From Actinacidiphila alni (lineage in GTDB: Bacteria; Actinomycetota; Actinomycetes; Streptomycetales; Streptomycetaceae): a DNA stretch of 64,000 nt. Under the pieces are notes generated by a model. The model had not been told where the DNA came from. It made no database searches and worked only from the letters and a program-made list of their open reading frames with translations. The position numbers and the translations under genes were made by a program. The stretch lies in contig NZ_FONG01000011.1 of NCBI RefSeq assembly GCF_900112845.1, forward strand, positions 1 to 64,000, read 5' to 3'. This document shows, one piece after another, positions 55,892-64,000 of this stretch (the stretch's first letter is position 1; each line of letters begins with the position of its first letter).

Positions 55892-56881
55892 TCAGGCCCC
55901 CGGCCCCGGTGCGGCCACCGGCAGCGGCACGTCCTGGTCGAGCAGGCCGCGCGCGACCAGCGCGGTCCACAGTGCGTCGGGGATGTCGTAGCTGAACAGC
56001 GCGGCGTTGTCGCGTACTTCGGCGGCGCTCGCCGCGCCGATCAGGGCGGAGACCACCGACGGGTGCGCGAAGGGGTAGCGCAGCGCGGCGGCTCGCAAGG
56101 GGACGCCGAATTCCGCGCAGACGGCCTCGATGGCCTGGGCGCGGGCCAGCACCTCCGGGGGCGCCTGCTGGTAGTTGTAGTGCGCGCCGGGCCGCGGGTC
56201 GGCCAGCAGCCCGGAGTTGTAGACGCCGCCGACGACGACCTGGGTGCCGCGCCGGGCGCAGACCGGCAGCAGGTCGTCGAGCGCGGTGCGCTCCAGCAGT
56301 GTCCAGCGGCCCGCGCAGAGCACCACGTCCACGTCCAGGTCGGTGACCAGCCGGGCCAGGACGTCGCTGTGGTTCATGCCGAAGCCGATCGCCTTGACCA
56401 CCCCCTGGTCGCGGAGGTCGGCCAGGGCCGCGAAGCCGGTGGCGTACACCTGCGGCAGGTGGTCCTCGACGTCGTGCAGATAGACGATGTCGACGGCGTC
56501 CACGCCGAGGCGTTCCAGCGAGCCCTCCAGCGTGGCGCGGATGCCGTCGGCGCTGAAGTCCCACTCGCGGGCGCGGGCCGGCAGGTCGGTGAAGCCCTGC
56601 CCGTCCGGGGCCTCGCCCGGCCGCAGGTCGCGCAGCCTGCGGCCGACCTTGGTGGACAGCACGTACGAGCCGCGGTCCCGCCCCGCGAGCGCCCGGCCGA
56701 GGCGTTCCTCGGAGCGGCCGAGACCGTAGTGCGGCGCCGTGTCGAGATACACCGGCCCCGCGGCCCCGGTCTCGAAGGCGGCGGCCACGACAGCCTCCGC
56801 CTCCTCCTCGGCGACGGCGCGGTAGAGATTGCCGAGCGGCGCGCAGCCGAGGCCGAGCCGGGGCAGTGCGGGTACGGGCAT
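55892..56881 (-). CDS. Aldo/keto reductase, probable L-fucose dehydrogenase
   Basis: 329 residues from ATG 56881 (AGGGAG upstream). The AKR tetrad is visible as Asp and Tyr in VYLDTAPHYGLGRSEE, Lys in LSTKVGRRL and His in VYLHDVEDHL. The closest pattern is the D-threo-aldose 1-dehydrogenase (L-fucose dehydrogenase) group. It would oxidise L-fucose to the 1,5-lactone using NAD(P). Confidence 0.88.
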   Translation of the reverse strand: MPVPALPRLGLGCAPLGNLYRAVAEEEAEAVVAAAFETGAAGPVYLDTAPHYGLGRSEERLGRALAGRDRGSYVLSTKVGRRLRDLRPGEAPDGQGFTDLPARAREWDFSADGIRATLEGSLERLGVDAVDIVYLHDVEDHLPQVYATGFAALADLRDQGVVKAIGFGMNHSDVLARLVTDLDVDVVLCAGRWTLLERTALDDLLPVCARRGTQVVVGGVYNSGLLADPRPGAHYNYQQAPPEVLARAQAIEAVCAEFGVPLRAAALRYPFAHPSVVSALIGAASAAEVRDNAALFSYDIPDALWTALVARGLLDQDVPLPVAAPGPGA

Positions 56882-56913
56882 GGCGGGCTCCCTCGTCTCT
56901 CCCTTGAAGGGGG

Positions 56914-57951
56914 TCAATCCTGCTTCTCGCCGCTGGCGAAGCGGGAGATGATCAGCGCGACGATGATGATCGCACCGTAGAGGAACTTGTCCCACAGCGG
57001 CGGCACTCCGCCCAGCGTCGTGACGTTCACGACGAGTTGCAGGGCGATGACACCGGTGAGGGCGCCGAAGAGGGTGCCCTTGCCGCCGTTGAGGCTGACC
57101 CCGCCGATGACGGTGGCGGCGAAGACCTGGAAGATCCAGCCGTTGCCCTGCGTCGAGGAGATCGCGCCGTAGTGGCCGACGTAGAGGACGCCCGCGAAGG
57201 CGGCCAGCAGTCCGGCGACGGCGAGCACGATCCAGGTGATCAGGTCGACCCGGATGCCGGCCGCGCGGGCCGCCTCCTTGTTGCCGCCGATCGCGTAGAG
57301 CGCGCGGCCGTGCCGCAGATAGCCCAGCGCCAGGCCGCCGAGCACGAACAGCACCAGGCAGATCCAGACCGCGGCCGGCGCGCCGAGCCAGGACGCGCCG
57401 CCGAGATAGGAGAAGGACGCGGGCACCTCGACGATGGACTTGCCCTGCGAGATGCCGTCCTGGAGGCCGCGGAGCATGGTGAGCATGCCGAGGGTGGCGA
57501 TGAAGCCGTTGACCCGCAGTTTCAGGATCAGGAATCCGTTGAAGGCGCCGATGACCACGCCGACCAGCAGGCACAGCGGGATCGAGGTCCAGCCGGGCAT
57601 CAGCCCGATGCCGTGATAGGTGGCGGGGCCGCTGCTCGGCATCACCAGCCACATCGCGACCACCGGCGCGACACCGATGGTGGACTCCAGCGACAGGTCC
57701 ATCCGGCCGCTGATCAGGATCATCGCCTCGCCGAGCACCAGCAGGCTCAGTTCGCTGCACTGCTGGAGCACCCCGAGGAGATTGTCGGAGGTCAGGAAGG
57801 TGGGCGACACGATGAAGCCGATGACGCCCAGCAGCAGGATCACCGGCAGCAGGGACAGGTCCCGGTAGCGGGTGAGCTGGATGCGCGGCGCCGGGCGCCG
57901 GGTGTTGTCCACGGCCGCCACGTCGGCGGTCAACTGGCTGGTGTCACTCAT
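56914..57951 (-). CDS. Ribose-type sugar ABC transporter permease
   Basis: 345 residues from ATG 57951, overlapping the ATPase stop by four bases. It has 8-10 membrane helices; the motif GRMDLSLESTIGVAPVVA and the GNKEAARAAGIRVD cytoplasmic loop are of the RbsC/BPD_transp_2 family. It is the single permease of the sugar transporter, acting as a homodimer. Confidence 0.92.
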   Translation of the reverse strand: MSDTSQLTADVAAVDNTRRPAPRIQLTRYRDLSLLPVILLLGVIGFIVSPTFLTSDNLLGVLQQCSELSLLVLGEAMILISGRMDLSLESTIGVAPVVAMWLVMPSSGPATYHGIGLMPGWTSIPLCLLVGVVIGAFNGFLILKLRVNGFIATLGMLTMLRGLQDGISQGKSIVEVPASFSYLGGASWLGAPAAVWICLVLFVLGGLALGYLRHGRALYAIGGNKEAARAAGIRVDLITWIVLAVAGLLAAFAGVLYVGHYGAISSTQGNGWIFQVFAATVIGGVSLNGGKGTLFGALTGVIALQLVVNVTTLGGVPPLWDKFLYGAIIIVALIISRFASGEKQD

Positions 57952-59504
57952 TCCTCGGCTCCCTCGTCGCCGCCCGCGGGCAGCCCTTCCATGGCCGAGA
58001 CCAGGTCCCGGTCGGTCCATCCACTGCCGAACTCGGCGATCACCCGCCCGTGGAACAGCGCGATCACCCGGTCGCAGACCCGCAGGTCGTCCAGTTCGTC
58101 GGAGACGATGACGGCCGCGTCGCCGCGGTCGGCGACGCCACGGACGACGCCGAGCAGCGCGTCCTTGGACTTCACGTCCACGCCGGCGGTGGGCCGCACC
58201 GCCACCAGGACGCGCGGCTCACGGGCCAGGGCGCGGGCGATGACGACCTTCTGCTGATTGCCGCCGGACAGGTCGGCGACGGGCTGTCCGGGCCCCGAGG
58301 TCTTGATGTCCAGCGAGCTGATCATGCGCTGGGCGAACTCCCTGGTCCTGGACGGCAGTACGGTGCCGTACGGGCCGAGCTGGTCGGTCACCGTGAGGGT
58401 GGCGTTCTCCGCGACGCTGCGGCCGAGCACCAGGCCCTGCCGGTGCCGGTCCTCCGGGACGTAGCCGATTCCGGCGCCGAGCGCGTGCGCGACGCTGCCA
58501 GGGCGTACGGCCCTGCCCGCGACCAGGGTGCGGCCGCCGCTGGCCTTGCGCAGACCCACCAAGGTCTCGCCGAGCGCGGTGTTGCCGCTGGCGGTGGCTC
58601 CGGCCAGGCCCAGCACCTCGCCGGGGCGCACGGCGAAGTCGATGCTCTCGAAGGCGCCGTCGAGGGCGAGCCCTTCGGCGCGCAGCACGGCCTCGCCCGC
58701 CGCCGTGTCCGTCACTCCTGTCGTAGCGGTGTCCCGCGCGGACCGCTTGGCGTGCCAGGCCAGTTCGGCCTTGGCCGCCTCGCCGGTCATCGCCTCGACC
58801 AGTTCGGCCTTGCTCAGTTCCGCGACGGGCGCGGTCACCACATGGCGGGCGTCACGGTAGACCGTGACGGTGCTGCACAGGTCGTAGACCTCCTGGAGGT
58901 GGTGCGAGATGAACAGGAAGGCCACGCCCTGGCGTTGCAGTTCGCGCAGCTTGGTGAAGAGCCGGTCGATGCCCGCCGCGTCGAGCTGCGCGGTGGGTTC
59001 GTCGAGGATGATGAAGCGGGCGCCGAAGGACAGCGCCCTCGCGATCTCGACGAACTGCCCCTGCTCGACGGTGAGATCACCGGCCCGCACGGTGGGGTCG
59101 ACGTCGACCCCGTACTCGGCGAGCAGGTCGCGGGCCCGGGCGCGCAGCGCGGACCAGCGGATCCGGCCGCGGTCGAAGCGGTTGAGGAAGAGATTCTCCG
59201 CGACGGTGAGGTCGGGCACCACCATCGACTTCTGGTAGACGCAGGCGACTTTGGTCTGCCAGGCGGCGGTGTCGCCGGCCGCCGGCGCGGGCTCTCCCTG
59301 GAAGGAGACCCGCCCGGCGTCCGGGGTGTGCAGCCCGGTCAGGACCGAGACCAGCGTGGACTTGCCCGCCCCGTTGCGGCCGACGAGCGCGTGCGAGTCG
59401 CCGGCCGCGACGGTGATGCCGACCCGGTCCAGGGCCACGGTGGCCCCGAACCGTTTGACGATGCCCTCCGCGTGGACCGCGGCGGGCGGTACGGCCTCGC
59501 TCAT
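57948..59504 (-). CDS. Ribose-type sugar ABC transporter ATP-binding protein
   Basis: 518 residues with two tandem ATP-binding domains (RbsA/MglA type). The first has Walker A LVGRNGAGKSTLVSVLTG and Walker B FIILDEPTAQLD. The second has GATASGNTALGETL in place of Walker A, lacking the usual Lys, and LSGGNQQKVVIARAL. The degenerate second site is normal for the family. It lies 3 bases after the binding protein. Confidence 0.93.
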   Translation of the reverse strand: MSEAVPPAAVHAEGIVKRFGATVALDRVGITVAAGDSHALVGRNGAGKSTLVSVLTGLHTPDAGRVSFQGEPAPAAGDTAAWQTKVACVYQKSMVVPDLTVAENLFLNRFDRGRIRWSALRARARDLLAEYGVDVDPTVRAGDLTVEQGQFVEIARALSFGARFIILDEPTAQLDAAGIDRLFTKLRELQRQGVAFLFISHHLQEVYDLCSTVTVYRDARHVVTAPVAELSKAELVEAMTGEAAKAELAWHAKRSARDTATTGVTDTAAGEAVLRAEGLALDGAFESIDFAVRPGEVLGLAGATASGNTALGETLVGLRKASGGRTLVAGRAVRPGSVAHALGAGIGYVPEDRHRQGLVLGRSVAENATLTVTDQLGPYGTVLPSRTREFAQRMISSLDIKTSGPGQPVADLSGGNQQKVVIARALAREPRVLVAVRPTAGVDVKSKDALLGVVRGVADRGDAAVIVSDELDDLRVCDRVIALFHGRVIAEFGSGWTDRDLVSAMEGLPAGGDEGAEE

Positions 59505-59507
59505 GGC

Positions 59508-60545
59508 TCAGCTCTTCCCCAGCTGGTTGGCCCACAGGCTGCTGTCGTCCACGTTGTCCTTGGTGACCAGCGGGGCGGGGAGCTGGTCCTCAAGACCGTT
59601 GGGGATCTTGATGATCGTGGAGTCGTGGTCGGTCGTGCCCGGCTCGAACGTCTTGCCCGCCAGCGCCTCCTTGGCGTAGTACAGCGCGTACTTCGCGTAC
59701 AGGTCGGCGGGCTGGGAGACGGTGGCGTCGATCTGCCCGGCCTTGATGGCCTTGAACTCCTCGGGGATGCCGTCGTTGGAGATGATCGTGATGTGGCCCG
59801 CGGTGCCGGCCGGCTTGAGCAGGTTCTTCTGCTGGAGCAGCGCGAGGGTGGGCTGGAGGAAGACGCCGCCGGCCTGCATGTAGATGCCGTTCAGGTCCGG
59901 GTCGGAGGCGAGCGTGGTCTGCAGCTTGGCCGAGGCGGTGGCGCCGTCCCAGTTGGTGACCAGCGGGATCACCTTGATGCCCGGGTACTTGCTCTTCATG
60001 CAGGCGGCGAACGCCTCGGAGCGGTCCCGGCCGTTGATGGAGGACAGGTCGCCCTCGAATTCGGCGACCTTGCCCTTGCCCTTCAGCTGCTCACCCAGGT
60101 ATTCGCACGCCTTGGTGCCGTACGCCTTGTTGTCGGCGCGGACGACCATGTAGACCGGGCCCTTGTCGGGGCGGGTGTCGACGCTGATCACCGGGATCTT
60201 CTTCTTGGCCATCTGGTCGAGCGTGGAGGCGATGGCGCCGGTGTCCTGCGGGGCCATCACGATCGCCTTGGCGCCCTCGTTGGCGAAGCTCTGCACATTG
60301 GCGACGAGCTTGCCGATGTCGTTCTGCGAGTTGGTGCGGGGCAGCGCGGAGACGTCGCCGGCCTTGACGCCCTTTTCTATGTAGCTGTTGTACGAGTTCC
60401 AGAAGTCGCTGTCGGAACGCGGCAGGTCGATGCCGACCTTGCCGGAGCTGCCCGCCTTGTCGTCGCTGCCCCGGTTGCACCCGGCGAGGGCGGCGACCGC
60501 GAGCAGTGCGGCACAGGCGGCCACGGACGTTCTGCGCAGTCTCAT
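59508..60545 (-). CDS. Sugar ABC transporter substrate-binding lipoprotein
   Basis: 345 residues from ATG 60545. The signal peptide ends with the lipobox LAGC. The Peripla_BP_4 fold (ribose/autoinducer class) has SFANEGAKAIVMAPQDTGAI, VISVDTRPDKGPVYMVVRADN and ISNDGIPEEFKAIKAG. It presumably binds L-fucose or a fucose-related sugar, given the neighbours. An 85-base gap separates it from the upstream SDR gene. Confidence 0.92.
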   Translation of the reverse strand: MRLRRTSVAACAALLAVAALAGCNRGSDDKAGSSGKVGIDLPRSDSDFWNSYNSYIEKGVKAGDVSALPRTNSQNDIGKLVANVQSFANEGAKAIVMAPQDTGAIASTLDQMAKKKIPVISVDTRPDKGPVYMVVRADNKAYGTKACEYLGEQLKGKGKVAEFEGDLSSINGRDRSEAFAACMKSKYPGIKVIPLVTNWDGATASAKLQTTLASDPDLNGIYMQAGGVFLQPTLALLQQKNLLKPAGTAGHITIISNDGIPEEFKAIKAGQIDATVSQPADLYAKYALYYAKEALAGKTFEPGTTDHDSTIIKIPNGLEDQLPAPLVTKDNVDDSSLWANQLGKS

Positions 60546-60631
60546 CGTCGAGTCCTGCCTTTCCCAAGTTGTGTGTGTCGGCGCGGTGGAGAGGTGGTGC
60601 GGGTGGTGCTGCCGCTCGGCGGTTCCGCGGT

Positions 60632-61441
60632 TCAGGTCGCGGCGGGCCGCAGGCGCAGTCCCTGCATTCCGCCGTCGACGGCGAGCGCGGTTCCGGTCAC
60701 GCTCGCCGCGGCGGGACTCGCCAGGTAGACGATGGCCGCGGCGACCTCGTCGGCGGACACCAGCCGGCCCATCGGCTGGCGGGCGTCCAGGGCCGCGCGC
60801 TCGGCGGCCGGGTCCTCGGCCTGGTCGAGGAGGCGGCCGATCCAGGGGGTGTCGGCGGTTCCGGGGTTCACGCAGTTGACGCGGACGCCCTCGCGTACGT
60901 GGTCGGCGGCCATCGCCAGGGTGAGGGAGAGCACCGCGCCCTTGCTCGCGCTGTACAGCGCCCGCTGCGGCAGGCCGGCGGTCGCGGCGATCGAGCAGGT
61001 GTTGGTGATGGAGGCGCTGCCGGGGCGTACGGCGGCGGCCTCGCGCAGGTGCGGCAGGGCGGCGCGGGCGGTCCGCACCATGCCGAGCACATTGATGTCG
61101 AGCACCCGCAGCCATTCGTCGTCGGCGTTGTCCTCGACGGTGCCGATGGCGCCGATCCCGGCGTTGCTCACCAGGATGTGCAGGCCGCCGAGTTCGGCGA
61201 CGGCCTCGGCGACGCCGGCCCGTACCGCGGCGTCGTCGGTGACGTCGGCGGCGACCGCGTAGGTGCCGGCCGGCGCGCCCGCGGGGTCGCGGTCGAGGAC
61301 GGCGACCCGGGCGCCGCGTGCGGTCAGCAGCGCCGCGGTGGCGGCGCCGATGCCGGAGGCGCCGCCGGTGACGAGGGCGGTCAGGCCCGCGAGGTCGCGG
61401 CCGGGGGCGGTGCCGGGTGCCTGGTCGGCGCTGGTGCTCAT
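60632..61441 (-). CDS. SDR oxidoreductase, probable 2-keto-3-deoxy-L-fuconate dehydrogenase
   Basis: 269 residues from ATG 61441, overlapping the dehydratase stop by four bases. Classical SDR with VTGGASGIGAATA cofactor loop, SNAGIG, a catalytic Ser in NTCSIAATAG and YSASKGA, plus VNPGTADTPW. In the fucose pathway it would oxidise 2-keto-3-deoxy-L-fuconate to the 2,4-diketo acid. Confidence 0.88.
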   Translation of the reverse strand: MSTSADQAPGTAPGRDLAGLTALVTGGASGIGAATAALLTARGARVAVLDRDPAGAPAGTYAVAADVTDDAAVRAGVAEAVAELGGLHILVSNAGIGAIGTVEDNADDEWLRVLDINVLGMVRTARAALPHLREAAAVRPGSASITNTCSIAATAGLPQRALYSASKGAVLSLTLAMAADHVREGVRVNCVNPGTADTPWIGRLLDQAEDPAAERAALDARQPMGRLVSADEVAAAIVYLASPAAASVTGTALAVDGGMQGLRLRPAAT

Positions 61442-62754
61442 CGGGTCAACTCCTGTCGGGCCTGCCACACCGGGCCGTCCGGGTAGCGGTAGTCGGCGAG
61501 CGACTCCGGGACGATGCGGGCGGAGAAGCCCGGGGCGGCCGGGGCGCGGTAGCGGCCGTGGTCCATCACCACGGGATCGGTGAAGTGCTCGTGCAGATGC
61601 GGGACGTATTCGATCACGCGGTCGTCCCAGCTGCCGGAGACGGCGACGTAGTCGAACATCGACAGGTGCTGGACGAGTTCGCACAGGCCGACGCCGCCGG
61701 CGTGCGGGCAGACCGGGACGCCGAATTTGGCGGCGAGCAGCAGGATCGCGATGTTCTCGTTGACGCCCGCCACCCGGGCGGCGTCGATCTGGACGAAGTC
61801 CACGGCGCCGGCCTGGAGGAGCTGTTTGAACACCACGCGGTTGGCGACGTGTTCGCCGGTGGCGACGGGGACGGGCTGCCCGGCGCGGATCGCGGCGTGC
61901 GCGAGGACGTCGTCGGGGCTGGTGGGTTCCTCGATCCAGTACGGGTCGAAGGGGGCCAGTGCCCGCATCCAGCCGACCGCGTCGGCCACGTCCCAGCGCT
62001 GGTTGGCGTCGACGGCGATCCTGATGTCGGGGCCGACGGCGTCGCGGGCCAGCCGCATCCGGCGCAGGTCGTCGTCGAGGTCGCCGCCGACCTTGAGCTT
62101 GATCTGCCGGAAGCCCGCGGCGACCGCTTCCTTGGACAGCCGGGTCAGTTTGTCGTCGGAGTAGCCGATCCAGCCGGGTTCCGTGGTGTAGGCGGGGTAG
62201 CCGTGGCGGCGCAGTTCGGCGGCGCGCGCGGCGCGGCCGGGTTCCGCGCGGCGCAGGATCTCCAGCGCCTCGTCGCGGGTCAGGGCGTCGCTGAGGTAGC
62301 GGAAGTCGACCATGTCCACGAGCTGTTCCGGGCTCATCCCGGCGAGCAGTTCCCAGACCGGCAGCCCGGCCTGGCGGGCGGCCAGGTCCCAGGCGGCGTT
62401 GACGACCGCGCCGGCCGCCATGTGCATCACGCCCTTCTCCGGGCCGAGCCAGCGCAGTTGGGAGTCATGGGTGAGCAGGCGGTAGAAGGCGCCGAGGTCG
62501 CCCGTGACACTGTCCACGGAGCGGCCGACCACGTAGGGTCGCAGGGTGGCGATGGCGGCGGCGACGACGTCGTTGCCGCGCCCGATCGTGAAGCACAGAC
62601 CGTAACCCGCCAGGCCGCCGGGCGAGTCCGTACGGAGCATGACGTAGGCGGCGGAGTAGTCGGGGTCGGGGTTCATGGCGTCCGAGCCGTCGAGCTGCTC
62701 CGAGGTCGGAAAGCGGATGTCGTACACGTCGACCTCGGTAATGGTCGGACTCAT
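61438..62754 (-). CDS. Enolase-superfamily L-fuconate dehydratase
   Basis: 438 residues from ATG 62754. The N-terminal block DIRFPTSEQLDGSDAMNPDP is characteristic of L-fuconate dehydratases. The barrel has the Lys-x-Lys acid/base (QIKLKVGGD), metal ligands in VDANQRWDV, WIEEPTSPDD and VATGEHVANR, and the catalytic His in CPHAGGVGLCELVQHL. It is the first gene of the operon. Confidence 0.93.
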   Translation of the reverse strand: MSPTITEVDVYDIRFPTSEQLDGSDAMNPDPDYSAAYVMLRTDSPGGLAGYGLCFTIGRGNDVVAAAIATLRPYVVGRSVDSVTGDLGAFYRLLTHDSQLRWLGPEKGVMHMAAGAVVNAAWDLAARQAGLPVWELLAGMSPEQLVDMVDFRYLSDALTRDEALEILRRAEPGRAARAAELRRHGYPAYTTEPGWIGYSDDKLTRLSKEAVAAGFRQIKLKVGGDLDDDLRRMRLARDAVGPDIRIAVDANQRWDVADAVGWMRALAPFDPYWIEEPTSPDDVLAHAAIRAGQPVPVATGEHVANRVVFKQLLQAGAVDFVQIDAARVAGVNENIAILLLAAKFGVPVCPHAGGVGLCELVQHLSMFDYVAVSGSWDDRVIEYVPHLHEHFTDPVVMDHGRYRAPAAPGFSARIVPESLADYRYPDGPVWQARQELTR

Positions 62755-62772
62755 GCACACCCCCGTCGTGAG

Positions 62773-62829
62773 ACATCGGATCTTTTCTTGATGATCCGAT
62801 GTATAGCGGCGCGTGATGGTGTGCGTCCA
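62773..62829 (-). promoter_or_regulatory. Fucose operon promoter with inverted-repeat operator
   Basis: Minus-strand TATACA (62800-62805) is a good -10 with TGGACG (62824-62829) as -35, 18-base spacing. The repeat ACATCGGATC (62773-62782) / GATCCGATGT (62793-62802) is perfect, with a 10-base spacer, and overlaps the -10, consistent with repression. A further related half-site GATCGGATGT lies at 62857-62866. Confidence 0.75.
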
Positions 62830-62971
62830 GGGGCTGACCAAAGTTCGTGGATAACAGATCGGATGTCTCGGTCGGCGCCCGTTGCGGGCCTTCCGCAGGT
62901 CGGCCGCCGTGCGCGCGCCGGCCCGCCGCCGGTCGCGCGTCGCCGCACACCGTGCCCCGCCCATGACGCCG

Positions 62972-62977
62972 TAGGCT
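62972..62977 (+). promoter_or_regulatory. Possible -10 element for the PAC2/parJ-like gene
   Basis: TAGGCT, a common Streptomyces -10 form, lies 74 bases before the GTG at 63051. No clear -35 could be assigned. Confidence 0.4.
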
Positions 62978-63050
62978 GGTGCCGCACGTGCAGGAACAGC
63001 AGCCGGTACGGGGACGCTGCCGCGCCCGGCCGGTCGGAAGGAGGCGCTGG

Positions 63051-64000
63051 GTGATCGAGCTCGAGGGGGTACCCGAGCTGATCGACCCGGTCATGGTGGC
63101 CGCGTTCGAGGGCTGGAACGACGCCGGGGACGCCGCCTCGACCGCGGTCGGGCACATGGACCGGGAGTTCAAGGGCGAGGTCTTCGCCGCGCTCGACGCC
63201 GAGGACTACTACGACTTCCAGGTGAACCGCCCCACGGTCTGGATGGACGGCGGGGTGCGCCGCGTCGTGTGGCCCACCACCCGGCTGTCGGTCGTCAGGA
63301 TCACGACGCCCAAGCCCCGCGACCTGGTGCTGGTGCGCGGCATCGAACCGAGCATGCGCTGGCGTTCGTTCTGCAACGAGATCCTCGGCTTCGCCCATGA
63401 ACTGGGCGTGGAAATGGTCGTGGTGCTCGGCGCGCTGCTCGGCGACACCCCGCACACCCGGCCGGTCCCGGTCACCGGGGTGACCTCGGACCCGGACCTT
63501 GCCACCACCCTCAATCTGGAGGAGTCCCGCTACGAGGGGCCGACCGGCATCGTCGGCATCCTCCAGGAGGCGTGCACGCACGCGGGCATCCCCGCGGTGA
63601 GCCTGTGGGCCGCGGTGCCGCACTATGTGTCGCAGCCGCCCAACCCCAAGGCCACGCTGGCGCTGCTCAACCGCCTCGAGGACCTGCTGGACCTGCGCAT
63701 CCCGCAGGGCGAGCTGCCGGAGGACGCGCGCGCCTGGCAGGTCGGGGTGGACCAGCTCGCCGCCGAGGACAGCGAAGTCGCCGAGTACGTACAGACGCTG
63801 GAGGAGGCGCGGGACACCGCGGAGCTGCCCGAGGCGTCAGGCGAGGCGATCGCCAAGGAATTCGAGCGCTATCTGCGCCGCCGCGACCCGCAGGCCGGGG
63901 AGTACGCGAGCGAGGGCGAGGGCGGGGTGCCGCAGTTCCGGGAGCGGGCGCAGTCGCCGCGCCCGGACCGGGACATCGACACCGACACCGATCCGGGCCC
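63051..64000 (+). CDS. PAC2-family protein, ParJ-like (incomplete at the right edge)
   Basis: At least 316 residues from GTG 63051 (GGAAGGAGG upstream); the gene runs off the window. The PAC2 fold (COG2047) begins IELEGVPELIDPVMVAAFEGWNDAG and continues with VVVLGALLGDTPHTRPVPVTG and HAGIPAVSLWAAVPHYVSQPPNPK. Proteins of this family are named after eukaryotic proteasome assembly chaperones. In S. coelicolor the relative near glpD is ParJ (SCO1662), which acts on ParA during sporulation septation, as far as I recall. This assignment rests on family resemblance and synteny. Confidence 0.88.
   Translation, partial: MIELEGVPELIDPVMVAAFEGWNDAGDAASTAVGHMDREFKGEVFAALDAEDYYDFQVNRPTVWMDGGVRRVVWPTTRLSVVRITTPKPRDLVLVRGIEPSMRWRSFCNEILGFAHELGVEMVVVLGALLGDTPHTRPVPVTGVTSDPDLATTLNLEESRYEGPTGIVGILQEACTHAGIPAVSLWAAVPHYVSQPPNPKATLALLNRLEDLLDLRIPQGELPEDARAWQVGVDQLAAEDSEVAEYVQTLEEARDTAELPEASGEAIAKEFERYLRRRDPQAGEYASEGEGGVPQFRERAQSPRPDRDIDTDTDPG

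Noticed and set aside
57948..59504. The second ATP-binding domain lacking the Walker A Lys
   Set aside because: This looks like a damaged site, but degeneration of the second site is normal for RbsA/MglA-type ATPases.

Overview
The window is very GC-rich chromosomal DNA with a strong third-position G/C bias, many GTG starts and tightly packed genes. It carries actinobacterial marker systems: the Pup-proteasome locus, pafBC-tatAC, a gylR-type glycerol operon, and a PAC2-family gene resembling parJ. Gene content and order point to Streptomyces or a close relative in the Streptomycetaceae. No tRNA, rRNA, CRISPR array, insertion sequence or prophage was seen.

Layout. 1-1344: a divergent iron-acquisition pair (5' end of a membrane protein; siderophore-interacting reductase) sharing an iron box, with a 23-bp tandem repeat upstream. 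1420-9213: transport and signalling (a DrrAB-like exporter, a PadR repressor divergent from a MacB-like ABC system, a DesK-like kinase with its regulator, and a lipoprotein). 9328-20439, all minus strand: HelY-like helicase, lipid kinase, TatC, TatA, two small proteins, PafC, PafB, two FKBP isomerases and the Pup ligase PafA. 20449-22866: an MFS exporter divergent from a LacI-family repressor across a perfect inverted repeat. 23089-28486: prcA, prcB, pup, dop and arc. 28748-33912: ferredoxin, a secreted protein, TrmI, an M50 protease with CBS domains, a RecB-like nuclease and an orphan response regulator.

34060-41852 is an oligopeptide-type ABC system with a binding protein at each end (SBP1-terminator-OppB-OppC-OppD-OppF-SBP2). 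It is followed by a HAD hydrolase and MetH. 46857-51933 is glycerol catabolism (gylR, glpF, glpK, glpD); gylR and glpF share a palindromic operator. 51966-54236 holds a lincosamide-nucleotidyltransferase-like gene, a DinB-fold protein and an AraC regulator. 54340-62754 is a probable L-fucose oxidation regulon: a FadR-type regulator converging on a seven-gene operon (fuconate dehydratase, SDR, ribose-type ABC transporter, fucose dehydrogenase, lactonase). 63051 to the end is the start of the PAC2/ParJ-like gene.

How it fits together. PafA, Dop, Pup, Arc and PrcBA form a complete pupylation-proteasome pathway, and PafBC is its usual neighbouring DNA-damage regulator. Pup is encoded with a C-terminal Gly-Gly-Glu, so it should be ligation-ready without Dop deamidation. 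The glycerol and fucose loci each carry their own regulator and recognisable candidate operators. The accessory block between glpD and the PAC2 gene (about 51.9-62.8 kb) looks like the variable part of an otherwise conserved neighbourhood. I found no wholly novel system. The best leads are regulatory: four sets of clean inverted-repeat operators, a PadR gene whose best-placed initiator is ACG, and unusual leader hairpins before arc.
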